Shown one piece after another: positions 9,335-16,808 of a DNA stretch of 64,000 nt. The stretch covers positions 3,100,001 through 3,164,000 of the forward strand of contig OZ244993.1 of assembly GCA_965223485.1 (NCBI GenBank). The letters are read 5' to 3'. This DNA is from VXPQ01 sp965223485. GTDB lineage: Bacteria > Bacteroidota > Rhodothermia > Rhodothermales > VXPQ01. Positions within the stretch are counted from its first letter, which is position 1. Every line of letters begins with the position of its first letter. A program made the translations under genes and the position numbers. Below the pieces are notes generated by a model that worked only from the letters and a program-made list of their open reading frames with translations, was not told where the DNA came from and searched no databases.

Positions 9335-10492
9335 CTACAACCGCACTTCCCGCGGCGACGCAGCGACTTCTTCCAGCAGCGCATCGTACTGCGAAATATG
9401 CTGCCGCCAGTCGAGCGCCTGCGGAATCGCTTGCAGCGTAGACGGCGGCAACGGCCGGTCATCTCCTTCCATCACCCGGGACAGGGCTTCGAAAAGCCCC
9501 TGCTCGTCTTCGTACAGCACGGGAGCGTGCAGCAGCGGACGATGGAGCGCATCGGGGATCAGTTCAGGATAGCTGAGGCGATTCGGCAACAGCGGATGAC
9601 ATCCGCAGTAAATGGCCTCCATGATGGCTATGCCGAAAAATTCGTGGATCGATGTCGATACGACCAGGTGAGCCCGGTGCAGCAAGCGGCTGTATTCCTT
9701 GAAGTCCTCTGCATAGCCGTAGTGCAGGATGCGGTCCGCATACCGCTCGAACGCCCTTTCGAATTCGTACGGCTGTTCTTCAAAATGCTCCCCGGCAAGG
9801 ATAAGGCGGAAGCGGTATCCGCAATCGTCGAGCCGGTTCATCACCCGGAAAAAGGCTTCCGGATTCTTGTCGTATTCCCAGCGCTGGTTCCATAGCACAA
9901 TAGGAGGACGCATCGAAGGGCCCCACTCGGGAGGCGGATAGTCTGCACGGTACCGGTCGTGCGCCTCCAGATCCATGCCTACATGCAATACGGTCGATTT
10001 CTTGCGAAGCACATTCACCGTATTCAAATGGGTATAATCCGGAAAAGTGCGCAACAGGGTCGGCAGCGCATCCATGAACTCGTCGAAATGGAACCGGGAG
10101 TTGAAAACGATCCGGTCGGCGGCGAGCGAGGACAGGTAATTGATGTACCCGTAGGTATGGTCGCGCTCGGTACCCGGCGACAACGGATAGGTCAACTGGT
10201 TTTCATGGAAATACAGCACCACCGGGACATCTCCGAGATGCGGCCGCACGAGCGCCAGAAAAGCGGGAATATTGACCATGCCGGTGGCGAACACCACATC
10301 CGGCTCGAAACCATCCCTGAACGCCTTGAGGGCCTTGCGCGCCAGCGTTACGGCGCCGCCGTGCATGCGCCACTTCCAGAAACGGGCTGTCAGGGTGAGC
10401 GTGTGAAACTCGTGGCGGCTATGCTTGACCAGCCCGTCGAAAAAATTCCGGTGGGAGCCGCCGTACCACGGCTCCAACGCAAGCACCTTCAT
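9335..10492 (-). CDS. tRNA-queuosine mannosyltransferase-like glycosyltransferase (QTMAN/DUF3524)
   Basis: Protein of 385 residues matching the DUF3524 plus GT4 layout of the animal protein GTDC1/QTMAN, which adds mannose to queuosine in tRNA-Asp. The N-terminal domain has LALEPWYGGSHRNFF, FWKWRMHGGA, VLYFHENQLTYP, YGYINYLSSLAADRIVFNS, all strongly family-like. The C-terminal GT-B half has RWEYDKNPEAFF, HYGYAEDFKEYSRLL and VVSTSIHEFFGIAIMEAIYCG, the sugar-nucleotide site. Its start overlaps the stop of the small upstream gene by ATGA. The substrate in this bacterium is unproven. No queuosine synthesis gene is in the window. Confidence 0.85.
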   Translation of the reverse strand: MKVLALEPWYGGSHRNFFDGLVKHSRHEFHTLTLTARFWKWRMHGGAVTLARKALKAFRDGFEPDVVFATGMVNIPAFLALVRPHLGDVPVVLYFHENQLTYPLSPGTERDHTYGYINYLSSLAADRIVFNSRFHFDEFMDALPTLLRTFPDYTHLNTVNVLRKKSTVLHVGMDLEAHDRYRADYPPPEWGPSMRPPIVLWNQRWEYDKNPEAFFRVMNRLDDCGYRFRLILAGEHFEEQPYEFERAFERYADRILHYGYAEDFKEYSRLLHRAHLVVSTSIHEFFGIAIMEAIYCGCHPLLPNRLSYPELIPDALHRPLLHAPVLYEDEQGLFEALSRVMEGDDRPLPPSTLQAIPQALDWRQHISQYDALLEEVAASPREVRL

Positions 10493-10740
10493 CCCTGGCC
10501 GCTCCCGGCTTCTTCAAGTTCCTTCCGAAAAGCCTCCTCTTCCTCCGTCGTAACCGGACGCACGATCGAGATGGCGCGTACCTGCAGGTTTTTTCGGAGA
10601 GCGGGATCGCGCACTTCTTCCGCAGTAATCATCCTCGCTTCGCCGGGAGGTACGGTGATCCGGCGGGACGCCATGTCTATCTCGACGGGACGATTGTTAG
10701 CGTTCTTTATGATCATTCCGCGCCGCATGGGAGCCGCCAT
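10489..10740 (-). CDS. Small hypothetical protein coupled to the QTMAN-like gene
   Basis: Short charged protein of 83 residues from the ATG at 10740, with alternative starts at 10728 and 10716 (MIIKNANNRPVEID). Its TGA overlaps the next gene's ATG (ATGA), a typical translational coupling. There is no signal peptide or membrane segment. The C-terminus is acidic and helical (TTEEEEAFRKELEEAG). I do not recognise a family. Reading to the stop at 10489 is open much further upstream, but that part lies antisense to comF and looks non-coding. The coupling is the main support that it is real. Confidence 0.5.
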   Translation of the reverse strand: MAAPMRRGMIIKNANNRPVEIDMASRRITVPPGEARMITAEEVRDPALRKNLQVRAISIVRPVTTEEEEAFRKELEEAGSGQG

Positions 10741-10904
10741 CGGGTTCGGTATTGCCTGCGTGCAGGATCCCGGGGGTTTCGGTCGAAAAAACCGTGCGCC
10801 GGGGTTGCCGCTGGGGGTTATGCAAATCGACCTAAGGTGTCTAATATATAAAATATCGCCGCATGTTTTGCACCGCCGCAAAAACGATTTCCCGAGCCTG
10901 AAAC

Positions 10905-11642
10905 ATGTCCATGCCCGTACGAAACTTGTGGCAAGCGCCGGCAAAGGCTGCGCAGGTACTGGGACGGGGCCTGATGGATCTGGCTTTCCCGCCGGCGTGC
11001 CTGCACTGCGGCGGAGCCGTCCCGGGCGCCTCCATGCTTCTTTGCTTCTGTTGCCTGCGCAACGCCGACCGGGCCGATGCGGACGATGTCCGGGAGCGGA
11101 TCGACCATCTGCCCGGCATGCGCAACGCCATCGACGGCACATTCGCCTTGTGGATGTTCGACAAGGGAGGATTCCTGCAACACATACACCAGGCGCTGAA
11201 ATACGGAAATCGGCCACACTACGGCATATGGCTGGGACGCATCATCGGCCATGCTTTTGCCCAAAGCCTCATGTACCGGCCTGCTCCGGATGTGCTTGTG
11301 CCCATTCCCCTGCACCGTATGCGGTTGTGCGAACGGGGGTACAATCAAAGTGAGTATCTCGTCCGGGGCATTGCTCCCGCCCTCGAAAAACCCGTGACCC
11401 CGGAGGTCATCGTCCGGAACAAGGCCACCCGATCGCAAACGGCGCTTTCCCGGAAAGAGCGGCTGAATAATCTCGACGGCGCCTTCACCGTGCCGGTCCC
11501 GGAACGGATCGCCGGACTACGTATCCTGCTCGTGGATGATATCCTCACCACGGGAGCCACGATGGGCATGGCCGCAAGCACCCTTCTCGAAGCAGGGGCG
11601 AACGCCGTGGATATCGCCGCACTGGGCGTAACGCGGATGTAA
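10905..11642 (+). CDS. comF: ComF family phosphoribosyltransferase-like protein
   Basis: Protein of 245 residues of the ComF/ComFC family, which is linked to DNA uptake during natural transformation. A cysteine-rich N-terminus (CLHCGG and LCFCCL, residues about 33-55) probably binds zinc. The phosphoribosyltransferase domain follows, with VPIPLHRMRLCERGYNQSE, NKATRSQTALSRKER and the PRPP-binding loop ILLVDDILTTGATM near residue 210. The length is normal. It stands alone here, divergent from the QTMAN-like pair. No other competence gene is nearby. Confidence 0.9.
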   Translation: MSMPVRNLWQAPAKAAQVLGRGLMDLAFPPACLHCGGAVPGASMLLCFCCLRNADRADADDVRERIDHLPGMRNAIDGTFALWMFDKGGFLQHIHQALKYGNRPHYGIWLGRIIGHAFAQSLMYRPAPDVLVPIPLHRMRLCERGYNQSEYLVRGIAPALEKPVTPEVIVRNKATRSQTALSRKERLNNLDGAFTVPVPERIAGLRILLVDDILTTGATMGMAASTLLEAGANAVDIAALGVTRM

Positions 11643-11722
11643 AGGACCCCGGGCCTACGGACAAGCATGGAACAGAATGCCGCAAACGGTATATTATTCT
11701 TCATAAACCATTCGCACAAGCC

Positions 11723-12079
11723 ATGATCGACACCCTTTCCATGGCCGAAAACCTTACCGCCGCAGGCATCGAACAGAAACAGGCAAAAGCCATCGCGCAG
11801 GCGATCGGGGAGCGACATAGCGAAACCGCGTCGAAGCAGGACACCGACGCGCTGAAGCAGAACATCGACGCGCTGAAGCAGGACACCAACGCGCTGAAGC
11901 AGGACACCGACGCGCTGAAGCAGAACACCAACGCGCTGAAGCAGAACACCAACGCGCTGAAGCAGGACATCGACGCGCTGAAAGAGAGTATGAACGCCCA
12001 GTTCGCCGCCATCAAGTGGATTGTCGGGGCGCACGCAGGTCTTACCCTCGTTTTGCTTGCCGCCTTCCTCGCTGGATAG
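11723..12079 (+). CDS. CCDC90/DUF1640-like coiled-coil membrane protein
   Basis: Small protein of 118 residues. The N-terminal segment (MIDTLSMAENLTAAGIEQKQ, then AKAIAQAI) matches the start of bacterial CCDC90-like proteins. A long coiled coil follows, made of seven heptads of the type DTDALKQ (residues 40-88). One C-terminal transmembrane helix (AHAGLTLVLLAAFLAG) anchors it, probably with the coil in the cytoplasm. Function of bacterial members is unknown. The heptads are encoded by seven near-identical 21-bp DNA repeats, so copy number could change without losing the frame. It is followed at once by a short related reading frame. Confidence 0.75.
   Translation: MIDTLSMAENLTAAGIEQKQAKAIAQAIGERHSETASKQDTDALKQNIDALKQDTNALKQDTDALKQNTNALKQNTNALKQDIDALKESMNAQFAAIKWIVGAHAGLTLVLLAAFLAG
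11840..11986 (+). repeat. Seven tandem 21-bp repeats
   Basis: Seven 21-bp units encoding the heptads DTDALKQ, NIDALKQ, DTNALKQ, DTDALKQ, NTNALKQ, NTNALKQ and DIDALKE in the coiled-coil gene. Units differ only at a few positions. The unit is a multiple of 3, so slippage would change coil length and keep the frame. Confidence 0.9.
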
Positions 12080-12087
12080 GAACACCT

Positions 12088-12231
12088 GTGCGCAGCGAAA
12101 TAAGCCCCGTAGGTTCGGGCGTTGCCTCCCTGAAGGCCAGTGTCGATGCGCTGAAATGGATTACGGGCGTAAACCTCACCATTAGCCTTGCCCTGTTCGG
12201 CGCCTTCCTCTCTTGGGCATTGATACAATAG
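12088..12231 (+). pseudogene. Partial second copy of the coiled-coil membrane protein
   Basis: Open frame from a GTG at 12088 encoding 47 residues. Its end (LKASVDALKWITGVNLTISL, then ALFGAFLSW) resembles the end of the gene just upstream (FAAIKWIVGAHAGLTLVLLAAFL). It looks like the 3' part of a second family member whose N-terminal and coil regions are lost. A weak purine-rich site (GGATAGGAA) precedes the GTG, so a short expressed membrane peptide is also possible. The start lies 8 bp after the TAG of the complete copy. Confidence 0.5.
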
Positions 12232-12335
12232 CCGCACGAACGAAAACCGTTTCCGAGCCGTATCGCGGCAAGCGGAACTATAGGATACTCTGATCAAAAC
12301 CGCTTCGATCAGCGCTTCACGTTCGCAAGGATAGG

Positions 12336-12983
12336 TTATCGATACTCCTCGACACACAGCGTACGGGCGTACTGCTTCGCTTCCCGTTCGTCATTGGTAG
12401 CCACCACCACGATAGCCCCGGCGCGCAGTCTGTCCTCGATGACGGCGGACATCATGCGGCGGCCTTCTTCGTCAAGATGTTCGTTCGGCTCGTCCAGTAA
12501 CAAAAGCGGCGGATCGGCAAGCAGCGCCGCCGCCAGTTTGACGCGCTGCACCATGCCGGAAGAAAACGTGGAGACGCGGTCGTGCATGCGACGGGCCAGC
12601 CCGGCGGATGCGAGCGTCTCCACGATCCGCTGCTCCTCGTTTTCAAGGCGGCGCGCCCGGGCGATGAACCGCAGATTCTCCCGGGGAGAAAACCCTGCGT
12701 ATACATTCACGTACGGCGCTACGAGGCCGGCATGCAGGGGATGCGCTTCCTGCGCCAGCCCGGTCCCGTTCACGCGGAGCGAGACGGTTCCTGCGGTCGG
12801 CAACATCACCCCGGCCAGAATGCGAAGCAAGGTGGACTTACCGGACCCGTTGACGCCGGTCACGGCAAGGCACTCGCCGCCGGACAAGGAAAACGAAAGC
12901 TCCCGGAAAAGGAGTCGCCTGCCGAACCGGCGGGCAACGCCGCATACGTCCAGAACCGGCAAAGCATCCCGGGGCCGCGTCAT
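12336..12983 (-). CDS. ABC transporter ATP-binding protein, CcmA-like
   Basis: Single nucleotide-binding domain of 215 residues. Walker A is GVNGSGKST, the signature is STFSSGMVQRVKLAAAL, and Walker B is LLLLDEPNEHLD. Its size and the FSSGMVQR signature resemble CcmA, the ATPase of the haem exporter for cytochrome c maturation. No ccmB, ccmC or other permease gene is adjacent, so the assignment to CcmA is tentative. The ATG at 12983 (AAGGAAC just upstream) is preferred over the ATG at 13085, which would add 34 residues and overlap the next gene. The protein should sit on the cytoplasmic face of the membrane. Confidence 0.75.
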   Translation of the reverse strand: MTRPRDALPVLDVCGVARRFGRRLLFRELSFSLSGGECLAVTGVNGSGKSTLLRILAGVMLPTAGTVSLRVNGTGLAQEAHPLHAGLVAPYVNVYAGFSPRENLRFIARARRLENEEQRIVETLASAGLARRMHDRVSTFSSGMVQRVKLAAALLADPPLLLLDEPNEHLDEEGRRMMSAVIEDRLRAGAIVVVATNDEREAKQYARTLCVEEYR

Positions 12984-13071
12984 GTTCCTTGTAAAATTTC
13001 TGCAGGGATTGCGTACGCCTTGTGCAGGGTGGCGCCGAAGCTCCAGACTTTGGAAACGATGGGAGCGGTAT

Positions 13072-14742
13072 TCATTTGGCGGCATTCCTCCGTTCGATTT
13101 GTTCAGCCAGCGCCTCGCCAGCGGCAGTGCGGCGGTAGCGCTGGTGGCGACTGGTGGGCTTGTCCGGGAGGGTCATTTCAATCAGGCCGGCCTTGAGGGC
13201 AGGCTTTAGGTACGACGCGAGGAAATGGGGCCGGTCTTTGAGTTTCAATCCCGCCTGGATACTGGCGCGGTTCATCTCTCCAGTGAGCACAGCCACCAGT
13301 TGCTCGACATGGTCGGTGTCTTGTTGGGTGTCTTGTTGGGTGTCTTGTTGGGTATCTTGTTGGGTGTCTTGTTGGGTGTCTTGTTGGGTATCTTGTTGGG
13401 TATCTTGTTGGGTATCTTGTTGGGTGTCTTGTTGGGTGTCTTGTTGGGTGTCTTGTATGGTATCATGGTCGGTGGCCGCAAGCAATGCCCGCTCATGCAC
13501 CGGCAGGCGCACTCGAAACCAGGTCCGATCCTCGTCGCTTTCGAAGACAGGTTCCGGGGAGCCGTTCTGCCGCATAGCCCGAAAGATTTTCGGCACACCG
13601 GTTGAGCGCGCCTCGGCAAGGTCGAGTTCTTTCAGGAACTCGCCAATACGCCGGTTCCGGTAGCGGCGGCTCACAGCCTGTCCCGTCTTGAAGTCATCCA
13701 TACGGATGGAGCGGTCCGCACCGGGATAACTCAAGACCAGCAACTCTTCGCGGGTGATCCGGACTTCAACCGGCTCCCGCTCTTCGTAGGAGCGATGGTA
13801 GATGGCGTTGACCATCGCTTCTTCAATGGCGCCGATCGGGAAATTCCAGGATCGCTCGGCCTCCGGCTTGTGGGGATACTTGACCACGGTTTCTTTCAGG
13901 TAGTTACGTTCGATGTAGCTGATCGCCTCGCTGAGAATGATGGACAACGGCCCGCGAAACTCTTTCTCCTCGAACTGATCGCCGCCCGGCCCATCGGGAA
14001 ACCAGACCACATCAATCTGGGTGGCCGGAAAAAACCTGTCCGGCCGCTCGTTGAAGAACAGCAAACCTACGTTCTTGGGAAACATCGCCTCGGGGGGGCC
14101 GCCGACGATATTCAGGCGCTTGCCCAAGTCCTCAACGGACAGGCCCTCTGCTTCCGACGCCAGTTCGCTGCCGATGCCGCGTAGAAATTCCCGGATAAGC
14201 CGGTGCGACAGGTCGTCCAGCGAAGCCGTCTGGCGATAGCGGTCGTCAAAGGGCACGGTGGCCGCCAGACTGAGCAGCTCGCGCTCGTCCTGCCCCTTGG
14301 CGCGAACCGTGCTGCTGTGTCTGCGGATGAAGTACGCCCAATCGGAATGCCCCCTGGCGAGACTTGTCCTGGCCTTGTAGGGACGGGTTTCGCCGCCGGG
14401 GACCCAGAGCACGAGGATGGTCTGACCGTCAATGTCGTAAGTCCCTGTGAGCGGGTGATAATAGGGCCGGATCGCCGAATTGCCCAAATTCAGCAGTTCC
14501 TTATGGATCGCGTCGATGGAATCCGGAGGGATGCCCTTGGGCGGTAGCGCAGGGCGGCCTTCGCGTTCCTCGACCCCCAAGACGACGTAGCCGCCCCCAA
14601 GGTTGTGGAAGTCGTTGGCGAAGGCACAGATGGTGTGCAGCACGCTCTGCGGATTCCAACCAGCTTTGTACTCAATGCGTTCGCCTTCGATGGTGCGCTG
14701 GCGAAGCAGGTGGTCAATATTGATGGGAAGTTTTCCGGTCAT
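13072..14742 (-). CDS. AlbA_2/RecG-like ATP-binding regulator with DTQQ repeat linker
   Basis: Protein of 556 residues. The N-terminus carries an AlbA_2 (Schlafen-like) putative DNA-binding domain (about 15-140: IEYKAGWNPQSVLHTICAFA, GGGYVVLGVEE). The middle has a GHKL-type ATP-binding domain like the RecG-related C-terminus (AIEEAMVNAIYHRSY, VRITREELLVLSYPG, ARSTGVPKIFRAM; about 310-440). A low-complexity DTQQ linker follows (about residues 450-500), and then a winged-helix-like domain (GEMNRASIQAGLKLKDRPHF, YRRTAAGEALAE). Such proteins are usually called transcriptional regulators, and some relatives sit in defence loci. I chose ATG 14742; 14763 and 14802 are alternatives. Confidence 0.8.
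   Translation of the reverse strand: MTGKLPINIDHLLRQRTIEGERIEYKAGWNPQSVLHTICAFANDFHNLGGGYVVLGVEEREGRPALPPKGIPPDSIDAIHKELLNLGNSAIRPYYHPLTGTYDIDGQTILVLWVPGGETRPYKARTSLARGHSDWAYFIRRHSSTVRAKGQDERELLSLAATVPFDDRYRQTASLDDLSHRLIREFLRGIGSELASEAEGLSVEDLGKRLNIVGGPPEAMFPKNVGLLFFNERPDRFFPATQIDVVWFPDGPGGDQFEEKEFRGPLSIILSEAISYIERNYLKETVVKYPHKPEAERSWNFPIGAIEEAMVNAIYHRSYEEREPVEVRITREELLVLSYPGADRSIRMDDFKTGQAVSRRYRNRRIGEFLKELDLAEARSTGVPKIFRAMRQNGSPEPVFESDEDRTWFRVRLPVHERALLAATDHDTIQDTQQDTQQDTQQDTQQDTQQDTQQDTQQDTQQDTQQDTQQDTQQDTDHVEQLVAVLTGEMNRASIQAGLKLKDRPHFLASYLKPALKAGLIEMTLPDKPTSRHQRYRRTAAGEALAEQIERRNAAK
13321..13464 (-). repeat. Twelve tandem 12-bp repeats
   Basis: Units of TTGTTGGGTGTC (plus strand) repeat with a 12-bp period for about 144 bp. 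They differ only by G/A at one position, and the last unit at 13453-13464 is more diverged. On the coding strand they give the tetrapeptide DTQQ in the linker of the AlbA_2 ATPase. The unit keeps the reading frame, so slippage would vary linker length. Confidence 0.92.
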
Positions 14743-14814
14743 GCCGCCAATATACGCCCCCATGAACTCACAGAGAACCGGGGCAACGAGTTTGCCCTGC
14801 ACGGGGCTACCCCC

Positions 14815-15510
14815 TCACGAACCGCCGCTATCCGGCACGAGGTCGCAGAATACGAAGCGGTCACGTTCGACGACCTGCCCGAGAGATATACGCACCGGCC
14901 ATTGAAAAATCGGCCCGTCGAACACGAACGTGTGAAACTCGCCGTTCTCGCCGCATGGATCCACCCCCGGCGGAAGATCCGCCAGAAAAGTCTCATCGAA
15001 TGAGCGGCCGGCGAAAGAGGCATCGAGAACCGCCGGGTTTACGCAGGCCACGACGGCCCTGAATCCGTCCGTAACGAACCGCTGCGCGAGTTCTGTGGTG
15101 TCGCGCTTCCAGATCGGAAAAAAGCACTCGAGGTTCCAGGCTGCCAGTTGCTCTTCGCGATAGACCCGAAGATCTTCAAGAAAAATGTCGCCAAAGGCCA
15201 CGCGCCGAATGCCTTCGGCCTGCAATCGGGCGAACGCATACCCCATTTCACGTTCGTAGACCGCGTTGGAGGAGCTGGGCGGAACGGCGACTTCCGTGAT
15301 GGGAATCCCTATGGCGTCGGCCTGTTTCTGCACGAGCGTGCGGCGAACGCCGTGCATGGTTACCCGGTCGTACGGGATGGTTACCGTCGTCAGCAACTCC
15401 TTGACGACATACGTCTCTGCACGACGAATTTCATGCAATGCGATCGCGCTGTCCTTGCCCCCGCTGAAGCACATGGCAATGGGTTCACGGGTATGCACAG
15501 GGGCTTTCAT
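14815..15510 (-). CDS. DPH6-like ATP pyrophosphatase (adenine nucleotide alpha hydrolase)
   Basis: Protein of 231 residues in the PP-loop superfamily. The SGGKDSAIALHE loop (residues about 16-27) binds ATP. The conserved VAFGDIFLEDLRVYREEQLA and ECFFPIWKRDTTELA are typical of the diphthine-ammonia-ligase-related bacterial family, as is CGENGEFHTFVFDGPIF near the end. Bacteria lack diphthamide, so the true substrate is unknown. The domain is complete and of normal length. The gene is on the same strand as the AlbA_2 gene, 72 bp upstream of its start. A terminator separates it from the gene further upstream. Confidence 0.85.
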   Translation of the reverse strand: MKAPVHTREPIAMCFSGGKDSAIALHEIRRAETYVVKELLTTVTIPYDRVTMHGVRRTLVQKQADAIGIPITEVAVPPSSSNAVYEREMGYAFARLQAEGIRRVAFGDIFLEDLRVYREEQLAAWNLECFFPIWKRDTTELAQRFVTDGFRAVVACVNPAVLDASFAGRSFDETFLADLPPGVDPCGENGEFHTFVFDGPIFQWPVRISLGQVVERDRFVFCDLVPDSGGS

Positions 15511-15620
15511 ACTGTGGACGGCTTGTAGAAACGGTTCGCGTACGAGGCGTATGCGCTTGGAATATACCGTAGCTTCACCAAATTTTCACATGCTACCACT
15601 CGGCATCTTCTCCATACGCA

Positions 15621-15652
15621 AAAGGGGCAGGCCGGAATCCGGCCCGCCCCTT
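15621..15652 (-). terminator. Rho-independent terminator after the 15709-16173 gene
   Basis: On the minus strand the sequence reads as a GC-rich hairpin (AAGGGGCGGGCCGG, loop ATT, CCGGCCTGCCCC) followed by TTTTGC. The stem has 13-14 pairs with one mismatch. It sits about 60 bp after the stop of the HEAT-like gene and before the start of the PP-loop gene. Confidence 0.8.
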
Positions 15653-15708
15653 CGAGGCGCTCGGCACAACATCGCCTTTGCGGCAAGCCGAGTTTTAGAG
15701 ATGGTCCC

Positions 15709-16173
15709 TTACAGCGAACCGGTCGTCTGCATCGTGTGATACTCCGAGAGCACGCTGGCAACCAGCGACCGGTACTCCACATCGCCCATGCCGTCCAGGT
15801 GCGACAGATGCCTTTTGGCCCGCCAGGAATCGATGGAACGCAGCGCCGCTACAGCCAGGCGCCGGTTCGACTTCAATGCATCCTCTTCAGCCACCCCGGC
15901 AAGCAGCGCCGTGATTCCGCCCAGATCAATCTGGTCGAAATCGAGCGTCGCATACACGATCACGTTCTTCAGCGTTTGGCTGCGCACCTGCGCATGCGGC
16001 GACTGAAGAGATGCAATGATCTGCCTGGAAACCAACTGATCGAGAACATTGGGGTCTGTAGGAACAAAGTTGTTCTGGGACCACGCCGGCGCGATCGGAG
16101 TGAAACCGACCGCCAGCATGGGAACAAAAAGAAAAAGCGCTTTCAATTTTGCAGGAATAAAACGTGTATTCAT
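15709..16173 (-). CDS. Secreted HEAT-like hypothetical protein
   Basis: Protein of 154 residues with a clear signal peptide (MNTRFIPAKLKALFLFVPML, cleavage near AWSQ). The rest is helical. Segments such as SRQIIASLQSPHAQVRSQTL and SNRRLAVAALRSIDSW suggest two or three HEAT-like repeats. No catalytic motif is visible. It is probably periplasmic and may bind a protein partner. It is followed by a strong terminator and appears monocistronic. Confidence 0.7.
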   Translation of the reverse strand: MNTRFIPAKLKALFLFVPMLAVGFTPIAPAWSQNNFVPTDPNVLDQLVSRQIIASLQSPHAQVRSQTLKNVIVYATLDFDQIDLGGITALLAGVAEEDALKSNRRLAVAALRSIDSWRAKRHLSHLDGMGDVEYRSLVASVLSEYHTMQTTGSL

Positions 16174-16307
16174 GGCAATCCCTCAGGGTGAAAGGGTAAT
16201 AAAAATGGTTCCTGCCCAGGATGAGCGCGCTCCGTTCGAGCGCTGGAACAGGGCCGTCTACGGAAGGCTCCGGCAATAGTTACAGGGAGTCTACCGGAGA
16301 AATCTTT

Positions 16308-16805
16308 TTATTCGCTGAGAAGGGAGGCTGCCGTCATCGCACGGCGAATATGCTCCTCCAACTCCTCCGGACTGTCACTGCCCACATACAGTAAGCGGTC
16401 ATTGGCGAGCGTCAAAACCACTGCCCGGTTGCCGCGGGCCGTCCAGGCCTTCTTTTTCCCCATTCCGCGAATGCCCCACCCCCCGAATTCGGCAACAGGG
16501 CGGTACTGTACGCTTTCCGTGGAGACGATGTCGGCGAACGGCGCCGATCTCTTCACCAGCGGAATCAACCCCATGTATATGAGCACGCGCGTTTCCTGCA
16601 CGAAGACGGTGAGTCCGCCCAGGGTAAACCGAATGGCGACGCCGATGCCCAGGATGGCCGCAATGGAAACGACCCGGGTCACTATTCCGGAGTCTGTGCC
16701 CCATCCAAAGACAAAGGGAAGCGTAGTTGCGCCGAGACTCCCCCATAAAACCAGTTCAACCCAACCGGGCCAGGGGGAATATTCGCGGTAAGAAGTGGAT
16801 TCCAT
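16308..16805 (-). CDS. Hypothetical membrane protein with PH-like domain
   Basis: Protein of 165 residues. Two hydrophobic segments (about 15-33 and 40-62: GWVELVLWGSLGATTLPFVF and IVTRVVSIAAILGIGVAIRF) are followed by a soluble beta-rich domain. That domain has RGNRAVVLTLANDRLLYVGS and DSPEELEEHIRRAM, as in bacterial PH-like membrane proteins. Function is unknown. It starts 3 bp after the stop of the CBM9-like gene, so the two are probably co-translated. Confidence 0.7.
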   Translation of the reverse strand: MESTSYREYSPWPGWVELVLWGSLGATTLPFVFGWGTDSGIVTRVVSIAAILGIGVAIRFTLGGLTVFVQETRVLIYMGLIPLVKRSAPFADIVSTESVQYRPVAEFGGWGIRGMGKKKAWTARGNRAVVLTLANDRLLYVGSDSPEELEEHIRRAMTAASLLSE

Positions 16806-16808
16806 GGG

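Noticed and set aside
10741..11217. Long leftward open frame continuous with the small gene at 10489-10740
   Set aside because: It is antisense to comF, which has full family motifs, and its composition is Arg/Pro/Cys rich like a shadow frame. Only the part after 10740 is kept.
13321..13464. CRISPR-like array
   Set aside because: The 12-bp units are tandem without spacers and lie inside a coding region, so this is a minisatellite.
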